Shown in pieces: positions 28,129-36,646 of a DNA stretch of 64,000 nt. The DNA comes from Alicyclobacillus tolerans (GTDB lineage Bacteria > Bacillota > Bacilli > Alicyclobacillales > Alicyclobacillaceae). A program made the translations under genes and the position numbers. Within the stretch, counting starts at the first letter, position 1; each line of letters begins with the position of its first letter. The stretch spans positions 1 through 64,000 of the forward strand of contig NZ_JAJFNK010000006.1 of assembly GCF_021739485.1 (NCBI RefSeq). Reading direction: 5' to 3'. The notes beneath the pieces were generated by a model. The model did not search any database. It worked only from the letters and a program-made list of their open reading frames with translations, and was not told where the DNA came from.

Positions 28129-29898
28129 CTACTCCAGTGAAAAAATGTAATCGTAGACGGGTTGACCGCCGTAGTGCATTTCAACTTCCAGACCCAATTG
28201 GTCTGTCACGGACTTCGTGAAATTCTCCAGTTCATCCGATTCGACTTCAGCTCCATAAAAAACCGTTAACAGTTCCGACGAGTCGCTGTACATCGCAGCA
28301 ATCACAGCCTCTGCCGTTTTCAGGCGGTCGTCACTGACGTCCACGAGCTCCTGGTTGACCATACCGAGGTACTGATTAGCCTTAATCTCTCTGTCCTGAA
28401 ACACGCTGTCGCGCACAGCACGAACTACCTGGCCCGAATGAACCTCTGCGAGTGCTTCGCTCATGCGCTCTATGTTCTCCTCCACCGCGGTTCCTTCGCG
28501 GTATGCTACCATCGCGGCAATCCCTTGAGGAATGCTTGTGGATTGAACGACGTGTACCTGCTCCTGCCCTAGCACTTGTACGGCTTGTTGGGCTGCCATG
28601 ACGATGTTTTTGTTGTTGGGCAGAACGATGGCGAAGTCGCTGTTCGCGTGTTTGACGGCGGCAACAATCTCCTCGGTGCTCGGGTTCATCGACTGCCCGC
28701 CTTCAATCACCACATCTGCGCCCAGGCTCAAAAACACTTCCTTGAGACCTTCTCCGGCAGCCACCACAATCAAAGCAACCGATTTGCGCTCTTTTTGCTC
28801 CGCGCCGCCGACCGGCTCGGCGCGGTCTTTGGGCTGGGCCTGTAGGCCGTTCTCGCCTTCAGGAGAACCGGCACCATGCTGCCGCCCCCGGATGGTACTG
28901 TGCTGTTCAGTCATGTTGTCTATTTTAATCTTGACTAACGGCCCGAGGGCTAAAGCGTCCTCAAGGACCCGTCCTGGATGAACCGTATGTACATGAACTT
29001 TCACAAGGTCATCGGCACCTACCACCAAAAGCGAATCTCCGTATTCCCCCAACGTCTTGCGAAGCGCATTTTGGGCCGAGTCAGAATCCTTGGGCTCCAC
29101 CCGTACGAGGACCTCCGTACAGTACCCATACTCGCCGTCGCGATCGATATGAGCTGCAGCAAAGTCCAAATCAACGGCGCTGTGAAGTTGCCCCGCGCTT
29201 TCGTGCTGCCCGGCTTGGGGATTTGATTCTGCTGCGAGTAACAACGGCTGTGCCTCACCCCATGCCTCTAGTGCGAGACCATTGTCCAAATAACGCAAGA
29301 AGCCCTCATAGATAAACACGAGCCCCTGGCCGCCAGAGTCCACGACACCGGCTTGTTTGAGCACGGGCAACTGTTCTGGCGTCTTTTCCAAGGCCTTTTT
29401 GGCAGTAGAATAAACGACTTGCATCCAGTCCGCCAAATTGGAGGTTCGTTTGGCCTCCCGCACCCCTGCGGCCGCCGCCTCCCGAGCCACCGTTAAAATG
29501 GTGCCTTCCACCGGTTTGGCGACCGCCCGATAGGCAATCTGGACGCCTTCTTGCAAAGCGCTTGCAAACAAAACTGTGTCTAAATCGGATACTCCATGGG
29601 TTGCTTTCGTGAAACCGCGGAACAATTGAGAGAGAATCACTCCCGAATTGCCTCTGGCCCCCATCAGCAGTCCTTGGGTCAGAACCTGCGTCACCGCGGT
29701 CAAACTGGTTTGCGCGGAATCGTCCAATTTTGAAACGCCGGAAAACAGGGAAAGCTCCATATTCGTCCCTGTATCGCCATCGGGGACTGGAAAGATATTG
29801 AGGGAGTTTACGACTTCGATGTTCTCTCTAAGCCGTTGGTGACCTGCTCTCAACAAGGCAATGAATTCTTGGTTGTTTAAGCGTTCCTGAATGGACAT
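28129..29898 (-). CDS. fakA: DAK2-domain fatty-acid kinase subunit FakA-like (YloV)
   Basis: FakA-type proteins hold the ATP-binding DhaL/DAK2 domain and phosphorylate fatty acids carried by a FakB partner, feeding PlsX/PlsY. The 589-residue product has the Mg-ATP motif DGDTGTNM (40-47), a helical DhaL domain to about 200, a middle domain, and a C-terminal FakA domain with VAAGEGLKEVF and LPNNKNIVMAAQQA. I start at ATG 29898, preceded by TAGGAGG; the frame opens 25 codons earlier inside asp23. It is the yloV position, directly after asp23. No fakB is in the window. Confidence 0.92.
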   Translation of the reverse strand: MSIQERLNNQEFIALLRAGHQRLRENIEVVNSLNIFPVPDGDTGTNMELSLFSGVSKLDDSAQTSLTAVTQVLTQGLLMGARGNSGVILSQLFRGFTKATHGVSDLDTVLFASALQEGVQIAYRAVAKPVEGTILTVAREAAAAGVREAKRTSNLADWMQVVYSTAKKALEKTPEQLPVLKQAGVVDSGGQGLVFIYEGFLRYLDNGLALEAWGEAQPLLLAAESNPQAGQHESAGQLHSAVDLDFAAAHIDRDGEYGYCTEVLVRVEPKDSDSAQNALRKTLGEYGDSLLVVGADDLVKVHVHTVHPGRVLEDALALGPLVKIKIDNMTEQHSTIRGRQHGAGSPEGENGLQAQPKDRAEPVGGAEQKERKSVALIVVAAGEGLKEVFLSLGADVVIEGGQSMNPSTEEIVAAVKHANSDFAIVLPNNKNIVMAAQQAVQVLGQEQVHVVQSTSIPQGIAAMVAYREGTAVEENIERMSEALAEVHSGQVVRAVRDSVFQDREIKANQYLGMVNQELVDVSDDRLKTAEAVIAAMYSDSSELLTVFYGAEVESDELENFTKSVTDQLGLEVEMHYGGQPVYDYIFSLE

Positions 29899-29908
29899 TC
29901 CGAGCCTC

Positions 29909-30274
29909 CTATTTGTCGTTGGCGACGCGAACGCCCTGCACATAAATGTTGACCCGCTGGACTTCGATTCCAATGGATTCGTTTAAAACGTATCTCACCT
30001 TGTCCCGCACATTCTGTGCAACCTCGTAGATGTTGGTGCCGTAACTCACAATGATGTACAAGTCGACTTGCACATCCTCTTCCGCAATGCGCACTTCCAC
30101 TCCGCGTCCTGGGTTCTCCCGCCCGAGCAGTTCGCTGAGGCTGTCTTTAACCTGCTTGCGCGAGGCCATTCCCACCAACCCGTAACAGTCAATGGCTGCA
30201 AGTCCGGCAATTGTGGCCACAACATCTTCCGCGATTGTAATTCTTCCAAGCGACGTATCGATGATCTTTGGCAT
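29909..30274 (-). CDS. yloU: Asp23/Gls24-family envelope stress protein (YloU)
   Basis: Asp23 proteins are small envelope-associated proteins linked to cell-wall stress; YloU is the paralogue encoded before fakA. The 121-residue product has the Asp23 fold pattern: [18 protein letters not shown], then [20 protein letters not shown] and [11 protein letters not shown]. The start is ATG with AGGGGGG upstream. It is transcribed from a promoter that overlaps the divergent rpmB promoter. Confidence 0.93.
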   Translation of the reverse strand: MPKIIDTSLGRITIAEDVVATIAGLAAIDCYGLVGMASRKQVKDSLSELLGRENPGRGVEVRIAEEDVQVDLYIIVSYGTNIYEVAQNVRDKVRYVLNESIGIEVQRVNIYVQGVRVANDK

Positions 30275-30329
30275 GCGGGTCCCCCCTGCAACTCCTGCTT
30301 TGTGTAAATTGTACTATATCCGAAGGGCG

Positions 30330-30358
30330 ATAATAAAGCGCAGTTGCGCGTTGTTCAA
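30330..30358 (-). promoter_or_regulatory. Promoter of asp23-fakA-recG
   Basis: The minus strand has TTGAAC (30353-30358), a 17-bp spacer and TATTAT (30330-30335), about 55 bp before the asp23 start. Its spacer contains the -35 box of the opposing rpmB promoter. Confidence 0.7.
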
Positions 30359-30373
30359 CCCCTATGGTACAAT
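30344..30373 (+). promoter_or_regulatory. Promoter of rpmB
   Basis: TTGCGC (30344-30349), an 18-bp spacer and TACAAT (30368-30373) lie about 67 bp before the rpmB start. It overlaps the asp23 promoter back to back. Confidence 0.6.
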
Positions 30374-30440
30374 ACAGGGCGTTGATTGGGCAGCAAATCG
30401 ATGCCGTCATAGGATATTTAGCAACAAGGAGGTGCGGACT

Positions 30441-30632
30441 ATGGCAAAACGCTGTGAGATCTGTGGCAAGGGGCCGCAAACCGGCAACTCGGTCAGCCAC
30501 TCGCACATCCTGAACAAACGCCGTTGGCTTCCGAACATTCAATCGGTTCGAGTCAACCAAAACGGAACTGTGAAGCGCATTCGCGTGTGCACCCGTTGTT
30601 TGAAGGCAGGAAAAGTTGTTCGTGCGGTTTAA
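30441..30632 (+). CDS. rpmB: 50S ribosomal protein L28
   Basis: L28 is a small large-subunit protein. The 63-residue product reads [20 protein letters not shown] at the start and ends [16 protein letters not shown]. Two CxxC pairs make it the zinc-binding form. The ribosome-binding site AAGGAGGTG precedes ATG. It is monocistronic, with its own promoter and terminator, and opposite in direction to asp23, as in B. subtilis. Confidence 0.97.
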   Translation: MAKRCEICGKGPQTGNSVSHSHILNKRRWLPNIQSVRVNQNGTVKRIRVCTRCLKAGKVVRAV

Positions 30633-30650
30633 TTGAATCACAGTCTATGG

Positions 30651-30677
30651 AAAAAGCACCTTTTGGGTGCTTTTTTT
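30651..30677 (+). terminator. Terminator of rpmB, usable in both directions
   Basis: The stem AAAAAGCACC, loop TTTTG, then GGTGC and seven T lie 18 bp after the rpmB stop. The A-run on the left gives a T-run on the minus strand, so it can also stop transcripts coming from rpe-spoVM. Confidence 0.93.
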
Positions 30678-30813
30678 CGTGCCCGTATTCCACATTAGAG
30701 AAGAACGATGCCAGCACAAGTCATGTCGCGTTCGCGTAAGCTACAATCGACGCAGTGAGATGAGAACCGACCGAAGGGATGACCGTCGCAGCTCCATAAT
30801 TTGAGTCACTTCA

Positions 30814-30857
30814 GGGCACTATCGCAAAGGCCGCGAGGCATGCGTCGATAGCACCCC
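30814..30857 (-). terminator. Hairpin directly after spoVM
   Basis: Arms GGGCACTATCG (30814-30824) and CGATAGCACCC (30846-30856) pair over about 10 bp with two G-U wobbles, around a GC-rich loop. It starts about 8 bp after the spoVM stop. No T-run follows, so it may stabilise the message rather than terminate. The stretch 30678-30813 shows nothing else. Confidence 0.5.
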
Positions 30858-30864
30858 TAACTCT

Positions 30865-30945
30865 TTAATTTTTTGAAAACGCCCCGATGAACGCCTTGAC
30901 AATCCCGCCTAGAAATTTTGGGAGTTTGATTGTGTAAAATTTCAA
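30865..30945 (-). CDS. spoVM: Stage V sporulation protein M (SpoVM)
   Basis: SpoVM is an amphipathic peptide that senses the convex forespore membrane and anchors the SpoIVA spore-coat base. This 26-residue frame reads MKFYTIKLPKFLGGIVKAFI and then GAFSKN, matching B. subtilis SpoVM (MKFYTIKLPKFLGGIVRAML) almost residue for residue, including the key P9. The start is TTG, with AGGAGGG 8 bases upstream. It lies between rpe and rpmB, its B. subtilis position. A mother-cell (sigma-E) promoter is expected upstream, but I could not assign one with confidence. Confidence 0.96.
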   Translation of the reverse strand: MKFYTIKLPKFLGGIVKAFIGAFSKN

Positions 30946-31051
30946 CCCCAAATCCCTCCTCGATTGGACTTACGGCAACGCGCGATATGGGCATGTGCCG
31001 TGATTCGGTACATATATATTTCTCACGCGTACAAATGGTGCCTAGTTTAAC

Positions 31052-31708
31052 CTATTCAACGGAACGCAGTGACATGATGGCCTCTTTGCGGTTGGGCTTG
31101 GCAAATATTGCGGATCCCGCCACAAAAACAGTGGCACCGGCAGCAGCCGCTTGCCGAATGGTATCTGGAGAAATTCCGCCGTCGACTTCAATGGGAACGT
31201 GCTTTTTGCCAAGGCGATCCAAAAGCTCCCGCGCCTGCGCAATTTTGGGCAACGTCGCTGTCAGAAACGGCTGTCCCCCAAACCCAGGATTGACCGTCAT
31301 CAGTAATAACAAGTCCAATTCCTCTGCCAGCGGAGCCACGCAATCCAAACCCGTGCCAGGATTCAGCGCCAGCCCCGCAGAAATTCCGTGGGACCGGATT
31401 TGTTGGAGCGCTCTGTGAATGTGCGGGGTGGCCTCTTGATGAACCGATATCGAAGAGGCCCCCGCGGCTGCGAACGCGTCGATATGCCGTTCTGGACGTT
31501 CAATCATCAGATGTACGTCCAAATAGCAGTCAAATTTCCGGCGCAGGGCTTCTACGACGATGGGGCCCATCGTGATGTTGGGCACAAACACGCCATCCAT
31601 CACATCGACGTGGATCCAGTCGGCACCTCCCTCGAGCACATCGTGTACTTCTTCGGCCAATCGGGCAAAATCCGCCGACAATATCGATGGTGCCACCAAG
31701 TGGTTCAA
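31052..31708 (-). CDS. rpe: Ribulose-phosphate 3-epimerase
   Basis: Rpe interconverts ribulose-5-phosphate and xylulose-5-phosphate in the pentose phosphate pathway. The product (218 residues, as in B. subtilis) has APSILSADF, HVDVMDGVFVPNITMG, HLMIERPERH, MTVNPGFGGQPF and the EVDGGI block of this TIM barrel. The start is a TTG that overlaps the rsgA stop (sequence TATTGA), with AAGGAGG 10 bases upstream, so translation is coupled. thiN, which follows rpe in B. subtilis, is absent. Confidence 0.96.
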   Translation of the reverse strand: MNHLVAPSILSADFARLAEEVHDVLEGGADWIHVDVMDGVFVPNITMGPIVVEALRRKFDCYLDVHLMIERPERHIDAFAAAGASSISVHQEATPHIHRALQQIRSHGISAGLALNPGTGLDCVAPLAEELDLLLLMTVNPGFGGQPFLTATLPKIAQARELLDRLGKKHVPIEVDGGISPDTIRQAAAAGATVFVAGSAIFAKPNRKEAIMSLRSVE

Positions 31709-32580
31709 TACTTGTTTTCCTCCTTCTGACGGATGTGGGCGTACATCTCGCAATAGCTTTCGTAGCGATCGCGCGAGACTTGTCGTTTCTCAACGGCCTC
31801 TTTGACAGCGCACTGGTCCTCCTGGACATGCAGGCAACTCCTGTACAAACACCCTTGTGTCCACTCCGAAAATTCCGGAAAATACAGCCTCAAGTCTTGT
31901 GAATCCACCTGAACTTCGAGTTGACTAAAGCCTGGGGCGTCTACAATAAAGGTATTCGGTTCCAACTCAAACAACTCAACGTGGCGAGTCGTGTGTTTTC
32001 CGCGCCCAACTTTTTCGCTGACCTCTCCCATTTTGACGCCCAGTTCAGGAGACAATGCGTTGGCCAGGGTCGACTTGCCGGCTCCAGAGGGGCCGGCAAA
32101 GACCGTCACTTTTCCCGCGAGTGCTGCACGGACCGCGTCCAAGCCCTGCTGCTGCGGCGACACCACAGCAAACACCGGGTATCCGGCTTTCCGGTAGGGA
32201 TCCATTTTGTCTGACACCGTCTGTGCGTCAGCCAGGTCGCACTTTGTTAAAACAATGGCCGCTGAAAGGCCTGCATGGGCAACCGACACCAGCAGACGGT
32301 CCAGGAGTCCCGGCAGAAAGTCAGGGGACACCAAAGAAAAAACCAGTAGAGCCTGGTCGACATTGGCCACCGGGGGCCGCACGAGTTCCGTTTTTCGCGG
32401 CAGCACCTCTGTGACGATGCCCTCGGCGGACCCGATCGGGTCATACGTGACCCGATCGCCGACCAAAACCTTCGTCTTGCGCTTTCGAAAGACTCCCCTT
32501 GCCTGGCAGCGCCTCATCTCGCGGCCATCTGTCACGTCAAAGAAATTTGCGACGACTCGAGTGACGATCCCTTCCGGCAT
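31705..32580 (-). CDS. rsgA: Small ribosomal subunit biogenesis GTPase RsgA
   Basis: RsgA is a 30S-dependent GTPase in late subunit assembly. The 291-residue product shows the circularly permuted order: G4 LTKCD comes first, then G1 GPSGAGKST and G3 DAPG. An N-terminal OB fold precedes them (ARGVFRKRKTKVLVGDRV). The C-terminal zinc domain has Cys-rich CLYRSCLHVQEDQC. It lies between prkC and rpe in the conserved order. The 180 bp upstream to prkC hold only short imperfect repeats. Confidence 0.96.
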   Translation of the reverse strand: MPEGIVTRVVANFFDVTDGREMRRCQARGVFRKRKTKVLVGDRVTYDPIGSAEGIVTEVLPRKTELVRPPVANVDQALLVFSLVSPDFLPGLLDRLLVSVAHAGLSAAIVLTKCDLADAQTVSDKMDPYRKAGYPVFAVVSPQQQGLDAVRAALAGKVTVFAGPSGAGKSTLANALSPELGVKMGEVSEKVGRGKHTTRHVELFELEPNTFIVDAPGFSQLEVQVDSQDLRLYFPEFSEWTQGCLYRSCLHVQEDQCAVKEAVEKRQVSRDRYESYCEMYAHIRQKEENKY

Positions 32581-32760
32581 GGAAGGCCCCCTTCTTCCTT
32601 CGCAGTTTCATCGTGCCTGCGGCAGCAGCCTAGGCTCGCCGTCTGCGCTGGGGCCGCGACGCGACCCACAACGTGCCTGGCAGCCTAGCCGCAGCCGAGC
32701 CACAACCCTAAAACCTAAAATGTAAGCCAAAGCGACCTGAAGCGCCTAAACCTGAAGTGC

Positions 32761-34800
32761 CTAATAGGATAGAACTTCTCTTTGCACGAGGTTGCCATTC
32801 TCGTAGACGCGCACTTCTCCAGTACTGCCCGGCGTCAGATACAACGGCACCGTCCACGTGGTCTTCGAGTTAATGACCTGGTCGGCATACGTCTGGTTCT
32901 TTCCGGTAATGTCGGACTTGACGATTTGAACAGCGATATTTTTACCCGATGGGTCGGGAACAATCACTTCCACAGGCTTGACCTCAGTATTGCTCGGCAA
33001 GTTCGTCGGAGGAGCCGTACTGCTTGTGCTACCCGTGCTACCCGTGCTACCCGTGCTACCCGTGCCACCTGTGCCACTGGTTCCCCCAGTGCCCCCAGTA
33101 GCGTTTTGGCTCCCTGCAGGTCCTCCGGACCCGCCGCTGTTGTTGGCCACGTACAAGTCGATCTTGGTTCCCGTCGGAACCTGTTGTCCTGCAGCGTACG
33201 GAACCATTTTAAACACCGTTTGGTCCTGTACGGGATAAGGCATTTGATAAATCTGCCCAAGCTGCAAATTGGCACTTGCCAATGCCGCTTTGGCCTGATT
33301 GACGGTCATGTTGATGACATTCGGCACAGTGGTCATAGAGCCTTGGCTGTACTGCAGCACGACAGTCCCATCCATACTCACCGAAGCTCCGGCGGCGGGC
33401 TGAGTCTGTACGACCAAACCGGCATTTTCCGTACTGTTGACGGGCTGCTCCTGGATTTTCGAACTCGGGAACCCAGCGTCTTCGAGCGTCGTCACGGCCT
33501 GATCCAACGGCACTCCCTGCAGATTAGGCATCGTAATCTGCGGAGGTCCGGTGCTGATGTACAGCGTCACCGACCGGTTTTGCTTCACCTCCGTCGGCCC
33601 TTGCGGGTCCTGGGCATAGACAACACCTTTCGGCTTCGCGTTGGCGGCTTTTTGTTCCTGGATTTGGCTCGCTGTAAAGCCTGCCTGCTTCAGGTGGTTT
33701 ACGGCGGCTGTTTCCGATTGACCGACGACGTTCGGCAACGAGACGTTCGGCACTTGAATCAGGTCCATCACAATGTAATACGCCGCAAATGCACCCACCA
33801 TCAACACGCCCAACGCGACAAGCGTCCACAAAGCGCTGCGCCACCACTTGCGCTTTTTCACCGGGGCCGGACGCGAAGCCGGCTTGTCTTCGTCAACGCT
33901 GCTGCTGATGCCGCCGACTACCGGGATCGCGATGGTTTCATCCGAAACCACCTCAGGCACCACAAATTTGGGCACATTAGGATGAATCAGCGCATCCGCC
34001 AAATCCGCTTTGACCGCACGCATGTCCGCATACCGCGCGTCCGGAGACTTCACGAGACAGCGCAAGATGACGTTTTCCACGCTCTGTGGAATCTGCGGAT
34101 TCAGCACTCTCGGCTCGACAAACGATGAACGCAGGTGCTTGAGCGCCACACTGACTGGGGAATCGCCTGAAAACGGGAGTTCCCGGGTCAACATCTCATA
34201 CATGACGACCCCAAGTGAATAGATGTCCGTCTTGATGTCCGTCATACCGCCCCTGGCCTGCTCAGGCGAAAAATAGTGGACAGACCCCAATACGGAAGAC
34301 TCGTGGTGATGTGTCAAGGTATTGCCGGTCATGGCGCGCGCCAGCCCAAAATCTGTGACTTTGACCATTCCGGACTTCGTCAGCAAGATGTTGTGGGGCT
34401 TGATGTCGCGGTGAATAATGTGGTGATCGTGGGCGTGCTCCAAAGCGTCGCAAATCTGCCGGGTGATATCGAGAGCCTCAGGTACGCTGAGTGGACCTCT
34501 TTCCCGGATCACGTCCTTGAGCGTCGGACCGTCCACATACTCCATGACGATAAAGTACTCGCCGTTGACGGTACCTACATCGTACAAGTTGACGATGTTG
34601 GGGTGAGACAACCTTGCCGCCGACTGCGCCTCCTGGCGAAAGCGTCGAACAAACTCCTCATCCCCAGCGTATTGGGGACGCAGCATCTTGACGGCCACAG
34701 GACGGCCTAACAGCGTGTCGGCAGCCCGGTAGACTACGGCCATGCCTCCGCCGCCGATTTGTTCCTCAATTTCGTAACGGCCTCCAAGCAGTTTTACCAT
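32761..34800 (-). CDS. prkC: PASTA-domain Ser/Thr protein kinase PrkC
   Basis: PrkC is a membrane kinase that senses muropeptides or lipid II and controls growth and spore germination. The 679-residue product has an N-terminal kinase domain (K38, HRD 130-132, DFG 150-152), a transmembrane helix at about 321-345, and three extracellular PASTA repeats (about 346-418, 419-487, 488-553). A Gly/Ser/Thr-rich linker (554-595) and a C-terminal domain (about 600-679) without PASTA features follow. The stp stop overlaps its start by 7 bp. The glycine-rich linker is encoded partly by 9-bp repeats. Confidence 0.96.
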   Translation of the reverse strand: MVKLLGGRYEIEEQIGGGGMAVVYRAADTLLGRPVAVKMLRPQYAGDEEFVRRFRQEAQSAARLSHPNIVNLYDVGTVNGEYFIVMEYVDGPTLKDVIRERGPLSVPEALDITRQICDALEHAHDHHIIHRDIKPHNILLTKSGMVKVTDFGLARAMTGNTLTHHHESSVLGSVHYFSPEQARGGMTDIKTDIYSLGVVMYEMLTRELPFSGDSPVSVALKHLRSSFVEPRVLNPQIPQSVENVILRCLVKSPDARYADMRAVKADLADALIHPNVPKFVVPEVVSDETIAIPVVGGISSSVDEDKPASRPAPVKKRKWWRSALWTLVALGVLMVGAFAAYYIVMDLIQVPNVSLPNVVGQSETAAVNHLKQAGFTASQIQEQKAANAKPKGVVYAQDPQGPTEVKQNRSVTLYISTGPPQITMPNLQGVPLDQAVTTLEDAGFPSSKIQEQPVNSTENAGLVVQTQPAAGASVSMDGTVVLQYSQGSMTTVPNVINMTVNQAKAALASANLQLGQIYQMPYPVQDQTVFKMVPYAAGQQVPTGTKIDLYVANNSGGSGGPAGSQNATGGTGGTSGTGGTGSTGSTGSTGSTSSTAPPTNLPSNTEVKPVEVIVPDPSGKNIAVQIVKSDITGKNQTYADQVINSKTTWTVPLYLTPGSTGEVRVYENGNLVQREVLSY
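33026..33070. repeat. 9-bp tandem repeat in the PrkC linker
   Basis: Four perfect copies of GTGCTACCC (33026-33061) and one variant encode the GST repeats of the PrkC linker. Being in frame, changes of copy number would lengthen or shorten the linker without a frameshift. Confidence 0.9.
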
Positions 34801-35561
34801 TCACCCTTGTCCCCCTCTCGGTGGAGGACGAGGATGAGCGTAATGTTGTCCTGACCACCGCGGTCGAGAGCAAGCTCAATCAGTCCGTCCGCTGCTTTTT
34901 CCAAGTCTTTCGGTGTCGTAGCGCTGGGCAGACCTTTGAGTGTTTCCTGCAATTCGCCGGTTTTCACCAAATTGGTTAAGCCGTCCGTACATAGCAATAA
35001 AACGTCGCCCTCTTGCCAATTCACGACAGCGACATCGGGGTGACTGGACGCAGAGGTGCCAAGCGACCGCGTCACAATGTTCCGTTGCGGGTGGTGCAGG
35101 GCTTCCTCCTCTGTCAATTGGCCCCTTCGCACTAGTTCGGCGACTAGCGAATGGTCCCGGGTAATTTGCTTGAGTTGGTTCGATTGAAACAAGTATCCCC
35201 GGCTGTCCCCGACGTTGGCAAAAATCACCTTGCTTTGGTCAAACAGGGCCGCCACCAATGTCGTGCCCATTCCCTCGTAGTCTTCGGTGTTTTGAGAAGC
35301 CTGCCAGACCTCTCGATTCGCCACGTAGACCGCTTCGCGCAGCAATTCAGTCTGATCCCCGTCGTAGCCAGGCAGCTTCACCTCGACAAAACGACATACG
35401 GAGTCCACGGCCATTTTGCTGGCAACTTCCCCGGCGGACGCCCCGCCCATGCCATCGGCAACCACAACGAGCTTTAGCGGTTGAAACTCGGAACGGACAG
35501 CAAACCCGTCTTCATTACTTTGACGCACCAGTCCGATATGAGACTTTGCGGCATACAGCAT
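34794..35561 (-). CDS. prpC: PP2C-family protein phosphatase Stp/PrpC
   Basis: This Mn-dependent phosphatase reverses PrkC phosphorylation. The product (255 residues) has SNEDGF, VVADGMGGASAGEVAS, NVGDSRGYLF, LLLCTDGLTNL and GGQDNITLILV, the full PP2C motif series with metal-binding aspartates. I start at ATG 35561, with GAGGTG 6 bases upstream; the frame opens six codons earlier. It overlaps prkC, the conserved phosphatase-kinase pair. Confidence 0.96.
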   Translation of the reverse strand: MLYAAKSHIGLVRQSNEDGFAVRSEFQPLKLVVVADGMGGASAGEVASKMAVDSVCRFVEVKLPGYDGDQTELLREAVYVANREVWQASQNTEDYEGMGTTLVAALFDQSKVIFANVGDSRGYLFQSNQLKQITRDHSLVAELVRRGQLTEEEALHHPQRNIVTRSLGTSASSHPDVAVVNWQEGDVLLLCTDGLTNLVKTGELQETLKGLPSATTPKDLEKAADGLIELALDRGGQDNITLILVLHREGDKGEW

Positions 35562-35600
35562 AGTTTCCACCTCTCCCACGAAATACCGCGCACACCTTTG

Positions 35601-36641
35601 TTATACCAAACCGGCGTGTTCAGCGCGCAGCTGGCCGCAAGCCGCGGAAATGTCGTGTCCCATTTCCCGGCGTATAGTGGCGTTGACGCCAAGCCGCCTG
35701 AGTTCCTCCAGAAACGCCTGGATTTCATCCTGTCCCGTCCTGGTATAGTTGCGTTCAGGAACGTAGTTGACCGGAATGAGGTTGACATGGCTGGGCAGGC
35801 CTTTAAGCACGCGGGCCAGTTGTCTGGCATGCTCCAAACTGTCGTTTTTTCCGCCGACCAAGGCGTATTCAAAGCTGATGCGGCGGCCCGTCTTTTCGAC
35901 GTAATACCGGCATGCGTCCATCAGTTTCGCAATCGGATAAGCCTTGTTGACCGGCATCATGGACGATCGCAGCTCATCGTTCGCGGCATGAAGTGAAACC
36001 GCTAAGGTGATGGGCCGCCCGTCGTCTGCCAAGCGGATAATTCCCGGTACGAGACCTACTGTTGAAATGGTAATATGCCGCTGGCCAATGTTCAATCCAT
36101 TTGGATCGTTGATAATGTCAATAAACTTCATCGCTTCGTCGAAGTTGTCCATCGGTTCGCCGGATCCCATCAGCACCACCGACGAGACGCGCTGTTCTTT
36201 TTCGTCCAGCATGCGTTGACTGTACAGCAACTGCTCCACCATTTCCCCTGCCGTCATCTGACGGATCATCCCTCCGAGTGTCGATGCGCAAAACGTACAG
36301 CCCATTTTGCACCCCACTTGCGTCGATACGCACACGCTGTTGCCGTAATCGTGAGGCATCAACACCGTTTCGACCGTGACATGGTCTGGCCAACCCAACA
36401 AAAACTTGACGGTGCCGTCCACCTTTGAGACCTGGTGAGTAAGTTCGCGAGAGGTCGTGAGCGCGGAGGCCTCTTTGAGCTGTTGACGCAGCGCCTTAGG
36501 CAGGTTGGTCATCTCGTCGATGGAACTCACCCGCTTTTGATACAGCCATTCAAACACCTGTTTGGCGCGAAATTTGGGCTGTCCCAGGGTAGAAAACCAC
36601 TGTTCCAACTCGCTCATGCGAAAATTGTACAAATGCTGCAT
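35601..36641 (-). CDS. rlmN: Dual-specificity RNA methyltransferase RlmN
   Basis: RlmN is a radical-SAM enzyme that methylates C2 of A2503 in 23S rRNA and A37 in some tRNAs. The 346-residue product has the [4Fe-4S] motif C111-xxx-C115-xx-C118 ([10 protein letters not shown]), GSGEPMDNF and the C-terminal mechanistic cysteine in [10 protein letters not shown] start at ATG 36641, with AAGGGG 8 bases upstream; a TTG precedes it. It follows rsmB and precedes prpC. Confidence 0.97.
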   Translation of the reverse strand: MQHLYNFRMSELEQWFSTLGQPKFRAKQVFEWLYQKRVSSIDEMTNLPKALRQQLKEASALTTSRELTHQVSKVDGTVKFLLGWPDHVTVETVLMPHDYGNSVCVSTQVGCKMGCTFCASTLGGMIRQMTAGEMVEQLLYSQRMLDEKEQRVSSVVLMGSGEPMDNFDEAMKFIDIINDPNGLNIGQRHITISTVGLVPGIIRLADDGRPITLAVSLHAANDELRSSMMPVNKAYPIAKLMDACRYYVEKTGRRISFEYALVGGKNDSLEHARQLARVLKGLPSHVNLIPVNYVPERNYTRTGQDEIQAFLEELRRLGVNATIRREMGHDISAACGQLRAEHAGLV

Positions 36642-36646
36642 CAAAG

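Noticed and set aside
32782..34128. A 448-codon plus-strand frame opposite prkC
   Set aside because: His/Arg-rich composition without motifs; prkC on the other strand is complete.
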